Made by a program: the position numbers and the translations under genes | Source of the DNA: TMED14 sp038145075 | Lineage (GTDB): Bacteria; Bacteroidota; Bacteroidia; Flavobacteriales; Schleiferiaceae | DNA: 21,348 nucleotides | Assembly (NCBI GenBank): GCA_038145075.1 | Contig: JAYQOY010000023.1 | Location: 1-21,348 of the forward strand | Direction: 5' to 3' | Notes under the pieces: model-generated | What the model saw: the letters and a program-made list of their open reading frames with translations, nothing else | Databases searched by the model: none | Told to the model about the DNA's origin: nothing | In this document: positions 6,265 to 13,480 of the stretch, one piece after another | Numbering within the stretch: position 1 is the stretch's first letter | Layout of the letters: each line of letters starts with the position of its first letter

Positions 6265-7695
6265 ATGCGCATGAAACGCAGTCTCTTTTTTGTTCTTGTC
6301 TTTGCCGCTTTTGGGCTGTCTGCCCAAGTGTTTAAGTGCGGAAGCCTGTCCGTCGATTCCCGCGAAAACCTCAAGCGCGACATGGAATTCTTGGCTTCCG
6401 ACGATTTGGAGGGCCGCTTGCCCGGTACCGAAGGCGCCAACCAAACCGTCGCCTACATCATTCGCAATTTCCAAGAGGCCGGCCTCCGTCCTTTCTTCCC
6501 CGGCGGCTACACCCAGCAATTTGTGGCGCCACGTCCGGCCTATTTGCCCAAGCATGGGAACTGGATTCGGATCAAAAAGGACAGCCTTTTTGTGAACGAA
6601 ACGCAGGAAGCCGCTCCCGCCTTTGTCCTCTTGCCCTACAGCCAGACGGGCGCGTTTGAAGGAAGTTCGGTCTATGTGAAAGCCGGAATTGAAGGCGTGC
6701 ACTATTCGGGGCAAGAACTAATGGGCCAAATTGTGACCATGGACTGGGAGCTGAGCGCCAAAGACAAAAAGAAGTACGCCGGCTACTACACGGGGCTTTC
6801 GACCCGCATCGACAACGCCAAAAAAGCAGGCGCCAAAGCGGTCATTTTGCTCGACCGCAAAAACAAAAAAGGCATCACCCAAATGATGATTCGCCGCCAG
6901 CGCGATCTGGGCATTCCTGTGGCCCTGGTGAGCGGAAAGAAATGGGTGCGCAAGCTCCGCCGCTCGCAAAAGGACGTGGGCCTTTCCATGTCTATTCAAG
7001 AGCGTGGCGCCGAAGCCTACAACGTCGCAGGCTACCTGGACAACGGCATGCCCACCACGATGGTGATTGGCGCCCACTACGACCACGTCGGTTTGGGCAA
7101 ATGGGGATCGCGGGACCCCAAAGCGGAAGGCCAAGTCCACAACGGCGCCGACGACAATGCCAGTGGCACCGCCGTACTTCTTGAACTCGTCCGTCAGATC
7201 GGACAACACCCTGAAGTTCAAGGCCGCAACGTACTCTTCGTCGCTTTTTCCGCCGAAGAAGACGGCCTGCTCGGGTCCAAGCACTTTGTGGAAAATTGCC
7301 CCGTTCCCGTGCACGACTTTGCCTACATGTTGAACATCGATATGGTGGGGCGTTTGAACCGCGCGGACAGTTTGATGATCTACGCGACCGAAAGCGCGAC
7401 CGAATGGACCAGCATCCTTCGCGACATGCCCTGCGACCAGTTTGGCATTGAAGAAATTCCTGCCCTCTTCCCCCGCAGCGACCACGCCTCCTTTGTGCGC
7501 GCGGGCATCCCTGCCATCATGCTGCACACCGGACTGCACGAGGACTACCACGGCCCCACGGACGACCTGGAGAAAATTGACATGGACGGCTTGGTGAAAG
7601 TCACGGAAGCCGCGCTTGAAATTATTCGACGCGCCGAAGCCCATCCGCGCCTCACCTTTGTAGACATCGCCGTCAAGAACGCGCGCGTCCAATAA
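6265..7695 (+). CDS. Exported M28-family zinc aminopeptidase
   Basis: Secreted or periplasmic metallopeptidase of the M28 clan. Residues 1-21 form a signal peptide with likely cleavage after Ala-Gln (SAQ/V). Residues about 100-240 suggest an inserted protease-associated domain. The di-zinc centre is complete by alignment to M28 motifs: H271 in GAHYDH, D297 in GADDNASG, E331 (base) and E332 in SAEEDG, D359 in NIDMVGR, and H429 in DYHGPTDD. It is 476 residues from ATG 6265. An ATG at 6271 gives an equally good signal peptide and may be the real start. There is no T9SS C-terminal sorting domain, so Sec export to the periplasm or outer membrane is the simplest reading. It starts six bases after lspA. 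The exact substrate cannot be told. Confidence 0.9.
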   Translation: MRMKRSLFFVLVFAAFGLSAQVFKCGSLSVDSRENLKRDMEFLASDDLEGRLPGTEGANQTVAYIIRNFQEAGLRPFFPGGYTQQFVAPRPAYLPKHGNWIRIKKDSLFVNETQEAAPAFVLLPYSQTGAFEGSSVYVKAGIEGVHYSGQELMGQIVTMDWELSAKDKKKYAGYYTGLSTRIDNAKKAGAKAVILLDRKNKKGITQMMIRRQRDLGIPVALVSGKKWVRKLRRSQKDVGLSMSIQERGAEAYNVAGYLDNGMPTTMVIGAHYDHVGLGKWGSRDPKAEGQVHNGADDNASGTAVLLELVRQIGQHPEVQGRNVLFVAFSAEEDGLLGSKHFVENCPVPVHDFAYMLNIDMVGRLNRADSLMIYATESATEWTSILRDMPCDQFGIEEIPALFPRSDHASFVRAGIPAIMLHTGLHEDYHGPTDDLEKIDMDGLVKVTEAALEIIRRAEAHPRLTFVDIAVKNARVQ

Positions 7696-7701
7696 TCCAC
7701 C

Positions 7702-8697
7702 ATGGGTAAAAATCCTTCCATCGCCGTTATCGGCAGCGGATCCTGGGCCACCGCCTTGGTCAAGATTCTCTCGCAGAACAACGACCGCGTGGGCTGGTGG
7801 CTGCGTCACGACGAAGACATTTTGCATGTTCAGATCCACCACCACAACCCCAAGTACCTGTCCGAGGTCGAATTGGATGTGGAAAAGCTGGACATGGACA
7901 GCGACATCCGCACCGTTGCGGAAGACTCGGACATTTTGGTCTTGGCCATCCCTTCCGCCTTCTTGGCCGAAGCCATTGAGCCCCTGCGCGACATTCTTCC
8001 GACCAAAATGGTCTTCTCCGCGGTAAAGGGCATTGTACCCCAAACGCACCAAATCGTCGGGGAATTCCTCCACGACAACTTTGGGCTGGATTACAGCCAG
8101 TTTGGAGCCATTTTGGGGCCCTGTCACGCGGAGGAAGTCGCTCTAGAGCGCCTGTCCTACCTGACCATTGCCTCCCAGAACGAGCAACTTTCCAAGGCCC
8201 TGGCGAAGAAAGTCAGCGGCCCCGCCATCCAAACCAATTGCACGGACGACATCTACGGCACCGAATACGCCTCCGTGCTAAAGAACATCTACGCCATAGC
8301 CGCCGGCATCTGCCATGGCTTGGGCTACGGGGACAACTTCCAAGCGGTCCTCGTCAGCAACGCCTTGGTGGAAATGAAGCGCTTCATCAAGGCCGTGGAG
8401 CCCATGAAGCGAGACATTTCAAAGACCGCGTATTCCGGCGACCTCTTTGTGACGATGTACTCGCCTTTTTCCCGAAACCGCACCCTCGGCAACCTCATCG
8501 GCAAGGGCTATACCGTTCGCAGTGCGATGTTGGAAATGAGCATGGTGGCAGAAGGCTACTATGCGACGAAGTTGATTCGGGACGTTAAAAAGTCGCGCGA
8601 AGTCCGGATGCCCATCGCCTCGGCCGTTTATAAAATCTTGTACGAAGGCAAAGCTTCTAAAAAAGTCATCCGCGAGTTGGCGGAAAAACTGAAATAG
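7702..8697 (+). CDS. gpsA: NAD(P)H-dependent glycerol-3-phosphate dehydrogenase
   Basis: Cytoplasmic enzyme reducing dihydroxyacetone phosphate to sn-glycerol 3-phosphate, the backbone for phospholipid synthesis. The N-terminal Rossmann motif is AVIGSGSWATAL at residues 7-18. The conserved GPCHAEEV segment near residue 137 and the substrate-domain motif YASVLKNIYAIAAGI near residue 190 follow, then the GNLIGKG-type region close to the C-terminus. Its 331 residues match the family. The ATG lies six bases after the M28 stop with no ribosome-binding site, so it is likely in the same transcript. Together with lspA it makes this operon envelope-directed. Confidence 0.95.
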   Translation: MGKNPSIAVIGSGSWATALVKILSQNNDRVGWWLRHDEDILHVQIHHHNPKYLSEVELDVEKLDMDSDIRTVAEDSDILVLAIPSAFLAEAIEPLRDILPTKMVFSAVKGIVPQTHQIVGEFLHDNFGLDYSQFGAILGPCHAEEVALERLSYLTIASQNEQLSKALAKKVSGPAIQTNCTDDIYGTEYASVLKNIYAIAAGICHGLGYGDNFQAVLVSNALVEMKRFIKAVEPMKRDISKTAYSGDLFVTMYSPFSRNRTLGNLIGKGYTVRSAMLEMSMVAEGYYATKLIRDVKKSREVRMPIASAVYKILYEGKASKKVIRELAEKLK

Positions 8698-8712
8698 CGG
8701 GTCGGGGCTTTG

Positions 8713-8720
8713 TACTTTTA
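8713..8720 (+). promoter_or_regulatory. Candidate promoter for tatA-gatA-mltD-DUF4837
   Basis: TACTTTTA differs from TAnnTTTG only at the last base. It lies in the 43-base gap between gpsA and tatA and leaves a 20-base leader before ATG 8741. No strong -33 element is seen. This is the only gap where the downstream operon could start. Confidence 0.4.
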
Positions 8721-8740
8721 CCCCCACTAACGACAACACA

Positions 8741-8926
8741 ATGGTATCAAGCATTTTTCTGGGCATGGTTGGCCCTTGGCAGATTGTTCTGATCGTGGCT
8801 TTGGTCCTCTTGCTGTTTGGCGGTCGCAAAATTCCCGAGTTGATGAAAGGCTTAGGCGGCGGCGTCAAGGAGTTTAAGAAGGCGATGAAAGAAGACGAGG
8901 ACGAGAAGCCCAAGGACAAGGAGTGA
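8741..8926 (+). CDS. tatA: Sec-independent (Tat) translocase subunit TatA/E-like
   Basis: A 61-residue protein with the TatA layout: a single N-terminal membrane helix (about residues 10-26, rich in V, L, I), the FGGRKIPEL hinge motif, an amphipathic helix (LMKGLGGGVKEFKKAMK) and a short charged tail of Glu, Asp and Lys. TatA oligomers form the pore that moves folded Tat substrates across the inner membrane with TatC. No tatC is in this window. Its TGA stop overlaps the GTG start of gatA. Confidence 0.93.
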   Translation: MVSSIFLGMVGPWQIVLIVALVLLLFGGRKIPELMKGLGGGVKEFKKAMKEDEDEKPKDKE

Positions 8927-9921
8927 CCTATCCAAGTATTGCAAGCCTGCACTCGGCGCTTCACGCCGGGGAGACCACCTGTATCCGACTGGTAGAGGAG
9001 GCTTTGCAGCGTGCTCAAGAAAAATTCGATCTCAACATTTTTGTGGAGCTCTTTCCGGAGAGCGCCCGGGCCAAGGCCGCTGAGGTAGACGCCAAGCTCC
9101 AGGCGGGGCTGGCAGGACCTCTCGCCGGTGTCATCATGGCCCTCAAGGACAACTTGTGCTATGCCGGACACGGGGTGAGCGCGAGTTCCAACATGCTGCG
9201 CGGGTTTGAGGCCCAGTTCTCGGCCACCGTCGTCGAGAAATTGCTCGCGGCGGACGCCATTGTTTTGGGCCGAACGGGTTGCGACGAATTCGCCATGGGC
9301 TCCTCCAACGAAACGTCAGCATACGGTCCCGTCAAAAATCCCGTGAACCCTGCACTTACGCCAGGGGGTTCGTCCGGCGGTTCTGCCGCAGCTGTGGCTG
9401 CCGACATCTGCCACGCCTCTTTGGGTTCCGATACGGGCGGCTCCATTCGCCAGCCCGCTGCCTTTACAGGTATTTACGGCGTCAAGCCCACCTACGGACG
9501 CGTGTCGCGCCACGGGGTGATTGCCTATGCCTCTTCCTTTGACCAGGTCGGGCCCTTTGCGAAGTGCCTCGACGACTTGGCCTTGATTACGGAGGTGATT
9601 TCGGGCGGGGACGACTACGATACGACCTGCTCAGACCGCGACGTGCCTGCCATGCAGCCCGCTGCCGCCGAGCGTCCCCTATCCTTTGGCTACTACCGCG
9701 AGGTGATTGAAAACGAGGCCTTGGATCCCGCCATTCGAGCCCATTTTGACGCCACCGTAGCCAAACTTCAAGCGGCTGGCCACAGCGTCAAAGCCCTGGA
9801 TTTTCCGTACTTGGACGCCCTGGTACCCATCTACTACATCTTGACGACCGCCGAAGCGAGCTCCAACCTGGCACGCTACGACGGTATTCACATTGGATCC
9901 TGCGATTCGCGCCCATTTTGA
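8923..9921 (+). CDS. gatA: Glutamyl/aspartyl-tRNA amidotransferase subunit A, N-terminal part of a disrupted gene
   Basis: GatA is the amidase subunit of GatCAB, which releases ammonia from glutamine to convert misacylated Glu-tRNA-Gln or Asp-tRNA-Asn. The amidase-signature triad is complete: K75 in ALKDNL, cis-Ser S150 in PGGSSGGS, and nucleophile S174 in DTGGSIRQP. The reading frame stays homologous up to HIG at about residue 325, then runs into a duplicated 172-base unit out of frame and stops after seven unrelated residues (SCDSRPF). Deleting one repeat unit (172 bases, one more than a multiple of three) restores a single frame from 8923 to 10513 of 472 residues, the normal GatA length. 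The GTG start overlaps the tatA stop. As assembled the gene is broken; this may well be an assembly artefact. Confidence 0.9.
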   Translation: MTYPSIASLHSALHAGETTCIRLVEEALQRAQEKFDLNIFVELFPESARAKAAEVDAKLQAGLAGPLAGVIMALKDNLCYAGHGVSASSNMLRGFEAQFSATVVEKLLAADAIVLGRTGCDEFAMGSSNETSAYGPVKNPVNPALTPGGSSGGSAAAVAADICHASLGSDTGGSIRQPAAFTGIYGVKPTYGRVSRHGVIAYASSFDQVGPFAKCLDDLALITEVISGGDDYDTTCSDRDVPAMQPAAAERPLSFGYYREVIENEALDPAIRAHFDATVAKLQAAGHSVKALDFPYLDALVPIYYILTTAEASSNLARYDGIHIGSCDSRPF

Positions 9922-10068
9922 CGCCACCGTAGCTAAGCTTCAGGCGGCCGGGCACAACGTCAAAGCCCTGGATTTTCCCTACTTGGACGCCCTCGTGCCC
10001 ATCTACTACATCTTGACGACCGCCGAAGCGAGCTCCAACCTGGCGCGCTACGACGGCATTCACATTGG
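9721..10068 (+). repeat. Tandem imperfect duplication inside gatA
   Basis: Copies at 9721-9896 and 9893-10068 (176 bases each, sharing TTGG at the junction, offset 172) differ at 14 positions, about 92% identity. Thirteen differences are synonymous third-codon-position changes. The single replacement is Ser to Asn (AGC/AAC at 9785/9957). Both copies therefore encode nearly the same GatA segment, in different frames relative to the upstream gene. TTGGATCC begins the first copy and also occurs at the junction. Confidence 0.95.
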
Positions 10069-10513
10069 CCACCGCAGCGAAAGCTTTGAAGACCTGGAGT
10101 CTTTGTACAAGCTGTCGCGTTCGGAAGGTTTTGGCAAGGAGGTACAGCGCCGCATCTTGCTGGGCACCTTTGTCCTCAGCGCCGGCTACTTTGACGCCTT
10201 CTACGGCAAGGCCCAAAAAGCCCGCCGAGTGGTGCGCAACGCTACGTTGGACGCTCTTCAGGAAGTGGATGCCTTGATTGGGCCCACGACTCCGCACACC
10301 GCTTTCCCCTTGGGACAAGAGTACACGGACCCTACGGTCTTGTACTTGGAAGATATTTTTACCGTTCAAGCACCTATCGCGGGCATCCCTGCGGTGAACA
10401 TTCCTGCTGGTCCGCATCCAAATGGCCTACCTTTTGGTATGCAAATTATGGCCGGTCCCTTTGATGAGCCTAAACTCTTCCAAGCGGCCCGCGTTCTAGA
10501 CCAGCTTTCATGA
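9893..10513 (+). CDS. gatA: Glutamyl/aspartyl-tRNA amidotransferase subunit A, C-terminal part of a disrupted gene
   Basis: This frame opens with LDPAIRAHF, the second copy of the duplicated segment, and runs to the true GatA C-terminus. It includes the SEGFGKEVQRRILLGTFVLS region and the terminal GIPAVNIPAG and PFGMQIMAGP motifs that close the amidase fold. It has none of the catalytic residues, so alone it could not be an amidase. The TTG at 9893 is simply where the frame becomes distinct, not a convincing start. With one repeat copy removed it joins the upstream part as one 472-residue protein. Its stop overlaps the ATG of the next gene by four bases, as expected of an intact operon. Confidence 0.88.
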   Translation: MDPAIRAHFDATVAKLQAAGHNVKALDFPYLDALVPIYYILTTAEASSNLARYDGIHIGHRSESFEDLESLYKLSRSEGFGKEVQRRILLGTFVLSAGYFDAFYGKAQKARRVVRNATLDALQEVDALIGPTTPHTAFPLGQEYTDPTVLYLEDIFTVQAPIAGIPAVNIPAGPHPNGLPFGMQIMAGPFDEPKLFQAARVLDQLS

Positions 10514-11763
10514 TGCGACGCTTCCTCGTTTTGTTCGTTTTGGCGAGCACGACGGCCCTCCAGGCTGCCGTGTTGGACAGCATTGTGCCCAAATTTCCGC
10601 TGGCGACCAAAGCCGATTCGGCCTATGCCGCTTGGCTCAATTCCCGCGCCGAAAAGACCTTTACCCACCACGCCATTAAGAGCGTTGACACCAACGCTGC
10701 GGACATCTTGGGCGTTTCGGAAGCCGTAATTGCCCAACGCCTGGCCACCTTGGACCAACGCTCGCCCATGGACCTGCGCTTCACGCCGGATGTAAAGAAC
10801 TCCATTCAGTTCTACTTAGGTCGCCGCAAAGAATTTTTGGGCCGCGTTATCGGCCGTTCGAGCTACTACTTCCCCATTTTTGAAGCGGCCTTGGACCGCT
10901 ACAACATGCCGATGGAGCTCAAGTACCTGCCCATCATTGAGAGCGCTATGAACCCTTCGGCCACGAGCCCCGTGGGCGCTAAAGGTCTTTGGCAATTCAT
11001 GTATGCGACGGGCAAATTGCAGGGTTTGGAAATCTCTTCCTACGTGGACGAGCGCATGGATCCCTACAAGAGCACCGACGCTGCCTGCCGCTACTTGAAG
11101 AAGATGTACGACATCTTTGGCAGCTGGGAGTTGGCCTTGGCCGCCTACAATGCGGGGCCGGGCAACGTGTCTAAGGCGATTCGTTATTCGGGTGGCCGAA
11201 CCACTTACTGGGAAATCCGCCCCTACCTGCCCAAAGAAACCCGCAACTACGTGCCCGCTTTCATTGGCGCCGTCTATGCGATGAACTACGCGGGTCTGCA
11301 CGGCGTCCGCGCAGAGCTTCCCCCTACCACCTTCTTTGATGTGGATACCGTCAATGCCACGGCAGCTGTTGGGCTTTATGATGTTGCGGCCGTTTTGTCC
11401 ATTGACAGCACGCTGATCACGGTGTTGAACCCGCAGTACAAATTGCACCACGTGCCCGGCCCCACCAAGGAAGGCAAGGTTTACAGCTTCGTCATCCCCA
11501 AAGCCGCAATGCCCGCCTATGTGGCCTTCAGCGACACCTTGTATGCCACAACGGCGCACCGCTTGACCAAGGCGCCCTTGCCTCCGCCCACTCAGGTGGC
11601 CAGTAGCTCTTCGGGCAGCTCTAGGTACCACACCGTGCGTTCCGGTGACACCTTGGGCGCCATTGCCAAGAAGTACGGGGTGCGCGTGTCGGATATCCAA
11701 CGTTGGAACGGCATGCGAGGCACAACCATCCGAATTGGCCAAAAGCTGAAAGTCAAAGGATGA
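10510..11763 (+). CDS. LysM-containing lytic transglycosylase (MltD-like)
   Basis: Exported peptidoglycan lytic transglycosylase that would cleave the MurNAc-GlcNAc bond with formation of a 1,6-anhydro end. Residues 1-19 form a signal peptide (cleavage near LQA/A). The SLT catalytic domain spans about residues 125-250: the catalytic glutamate is E144 in PIIESAMNP, followed by GAKGLWQFM and the AAYNAGPGNV motif near residue 212. A C-terminal LysM domain (373-416) begins YHTVRSGDTLGAIAKKYG and would bind glycan. There is no lipobox cysteine, so it is probably periplasmic rather than a lipoprotein. The length of 417 residues with one LysM is shorter than E. coli MltD, which has more LysM repeats. 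It overlaps gatA upstream and the DUF4837 gene downstream. Confidence 0.92.
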   Translation: MMRRFLVLFVLASTTALQAAVLDSIVPKFPLATKADSAYAAWLNSRAEKTFTHHAIKSVDTNAADILGVSEAVIAQRLATLDQRSPMDLRFTPDVKNSIQFYLGRRKEFLGRVIGRSSYYFPIFEAALDRYNMPMELKYLPIIESAMNPSATSPVGAKGLWQFMYATGKLQGLEISSYVDERMDPYKSTDAACRYLKKMYDIFGSWELALAAYNAGPGNVSKAIRYSGGRTTYWEIRPYLPKETRNYVPAFIGAVYAMNYAGLHGVRAELPPTTFFDVDTVNATAAVGLYDVAAVLSIDSTLITVLNPQYKLHHVPGPTKEGKVYSFVIPKAAMPAYVAFSDTLYATTAHRLTKAPLPPPTQVASSSSGSSRYHTVRSGDTLGAIAKKYGVRVSDIQRWNGMRGTTIRIGQKLKVKG

Positions 11764-12761
11764 CCTGGAAGGCGCTTTCCCTCGGTCTTGTTCTGGCCCT
11801 CGCGGCATGCCAGCCCGAAGCGGACAGCCCTGAAGCGCGTGCCAAGCAGCGCAGCAACAGCCTCCCAAGCAGCAACGGCACCCACAACGAGCTCACCCTG
11901 TTTTGCGACCGCGACCTCTGGGAGGGCGGCTTGGGCCTGACGCTTATCGAATCCCTGGCTGAGCCCATGGCGGGCCTGCCTCAGGCCGAACCTCATTTTG
12001 ACCTTTCGCGCATCGATCAAAAGGCCGTCACTAGTCTGACCAAGCGCTCCAAAAGCATTTTGACGCTGGCCGTCATTCCCGATTCAAGTGCTACGCTGGT
12101 GATTCGAGACCTCTGGGCTTCGCCCCAGTTGGTCATTGCCATTATCGCCCCAAATGCGGATGCGCTGGAACAACGCGTTCGGGCGTCCCTGCCAGAAGTC
12201 ATCGCCAAATTTGACGAGCACGACTCGCGCGTCCTGACTAGCCGAATCAAGAGCACCCAAAGCGCCGTGGTGCCCCCCTCCCTCCAAGAACTAGGCATCC
12301 AAAAACTCTCATTGGCCCAGGGCTTCAAGACCACGCTCAACGGCGACGGCATGGCCGTGCTGCGCGAGGACACCCGCAAGAGCATTCAGTACCTCCTCGC
12401 TTGGGAGGCTCATTGGGACGGCGAATACGACCCCAGCCAAGCGCTCCTGGGCGACTTGGACTCGCTTCTCAACAGCTACTTCGAAGGCCTTCAAGACGGC
12501 AGTTACCTCGCGGTAGAGCCTCAGATTCCCGTCATTCAATCCTACCGCCAGCAGGACGGCCGTCTGACCTATGTATCGCGCGGCTTGTTCCGAACGCAAA
12601 AAGGCTTCGGCGGCGGACCCTTCCTGCTCTACTCCTACACGGACGAAAAAAACAACCGCGTCGTAAACCTTTGCTACTTGGTCTACGGGCCGAGCATGAA
12701 AAAGCGGAAAGTGATGATGGAGCTGGAGACCTCGCTCCAATCGGTGATCCTGAAACCTTAA
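11760..12761 (+). CDS. DUF4837-family lipoprotein of unknown function
   Basis: I recognise this as a DUF4837-type protein of Bacteroidota; its biochemical role is not known. From ATG 11760 it has a 16-residue lipoprotein signal peptide ending in the lipobox LAAC, with C17 as the lipidated residue. A short Ser/Asn-rich linker follows, then a mixed alpha/beta body of about 290 residues with FKTTLNGDGMAVLRED and WEAHWDGEYDPSQALL segments. No catalytic motif is evident. An ATG at 11703 would put the signal sequence internally and overlap the LysM coding region, so 11760 is preferred. It overlaps the transglycosylase stop by four bases, which suggests a peptidoglycan or envelope role. Its TAA shares a TTAA palindrome with the stop of recO on the other strand. 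Confidence 0.8.
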   Translation: MTWKALSLGLVLALAACQPEADSPEARAKQRSNSLPSSNGTHNELTLFCDRDLWEGGLGLTLIESLAEPMAGLPQAEPHFDLSRIDQKAVTSLTKRSKSILTLAVIPDSSATLVIRDLWASPQLVIAIIAPNADALEQRVRASLPEVIAKFDEHDSRVLTSRIKSTQSAVVPPSLQELGIQKLSLAQGFKTTLNGDGMAVLREDTRKSIQYLLAWEAHWDGEYDPSQALLGDLDSLLNSYFEGLQDGSYLAVEPQIPVIQSYRQQDGRLTYVSRGLFRTQKGFGGGPFLLYSYTDEKNNRVVNLCYLVYGPSMKKRKVMMELETSLQSVILKP

Positions 12762-13480
12762 GCCTGCAGGGCGCGCAAGACGTCTACGCTGTGCACTTCG
12801 CCCATTCCGGGATGGTGCCAGCGCAACCCCAAGAGCAATCGATCTAGTAAACGGTGCCGTATCGCCTTGGTTGGAACGGCCTCGCGCTGCTGCATCCAGC
12901 CCACTAGAGCCGCCGTGGCCTCAGCATCGATAAACTCCCCCTGACTCTGGCCCTCGGGGCAGAACTGTCCCTCTTGAAGATCAAACTCCCAGCCCGAACG
13001 GTAGTCTTCGGGCTCTAACGCAAAACCCAAGTGGTGGGCCATCAAGGCGCAGAGCTCCACCGCGGCCATGGCCAAGGAGGTCCCCGGCTCGTCCCAGCGG
13101 TGCAGCGCATCCAGGACATCGTCGAAAAAGTCTTCGCTGCTGTCCCCCGCCTTCAGCGTCTTGGTCAAGATTTCCGCCGCAAAAAGGCAAAGCGCCTGGC
13201 ACATGGGGTCCGTGGCTAAGCGCTTCCAAACGACTAGCGCACGCACCTCGGAGACTTTTTCGAGCTGTCCCTTGTCCCGGTGGCTCACCACCGCGTCCAA
13301 GGCGGTCATGGGCAGCAACAACGCCGGCCGCATCCCGGACTTGCCCGAACGCACACTGTGCACCATATAGGCCTGCACCCCAAAGGGCCGGGTCCAAATC
13401 TTCAGAATATGCCCCTTGTCCCCGTAGGGAATCTTGCTGAGCATGAGCCCATGAACCGCATGGCTGCTCGCTGCACTCAT
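12758..13480 (-). CDS. recO: DNA repair protein RecO
   Basis: RecO acts with RecR (and RecF) to load RecA on SSB-coated single-stranded DNA and anneals complementary strands. The 240-residue protein opens with the family pattern: HGLMLSKIPYGDKGHILKIWT, an N-terminal OB-fold (about residues 1-80, quoted in part) recognisable from G-L-V/L-L plus Y-G-D. A helical C-terminal domain follows, with AAELCALMAHHLGFALEP-type sequence. The CxxC pairs that bind zinc in some RecO proteins are missing, as usual for Bacteroidota. Its ATG overlaps the stop of porZ (ATGA), so the two are probably co-transcribed from the promoter upstream of porZ. The identification rests on overall family resemblance, as RecO is poorly conserved. 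Confidence 0.85.
   Translation of the reverse strand: MSAASSHAVHGLMLSKIPYGDKGHILKIWTRPFGVQAYMVHSVRSGKSGMRPALLLPMTALDAVVSHRDKGQLEKVSEVRALVVWKRLATDPMCQALCLFAAEILTKTLKAGDSSEDFFDDVLDALHRWDEPGTSLAMAAVELCALMAHHLGFALEPEDYRSGWEFDLQEGQFCPEGQSQGEFIDAEATAALVGWMQQREAVPTKAIRHRLLDRLLLGLRWHHPGMGEVHSVDVLRALQA

Noticed and set aside
6718..8127. Long minus-strand open frame opposite the M28 peptidase and gpsA (469 codons)
   Set aside because: It crosses two well-identified genes, is rich in Val, Gly and His as antisense shadows are, and shows no family motif.
9721..10068. True domain duplication or programmed frameshift in GatA
   Set aside because: The second copy is out of frame, the shift is a 172-base insertion rather than a slippery site, and GatA has a single copy of this segment.
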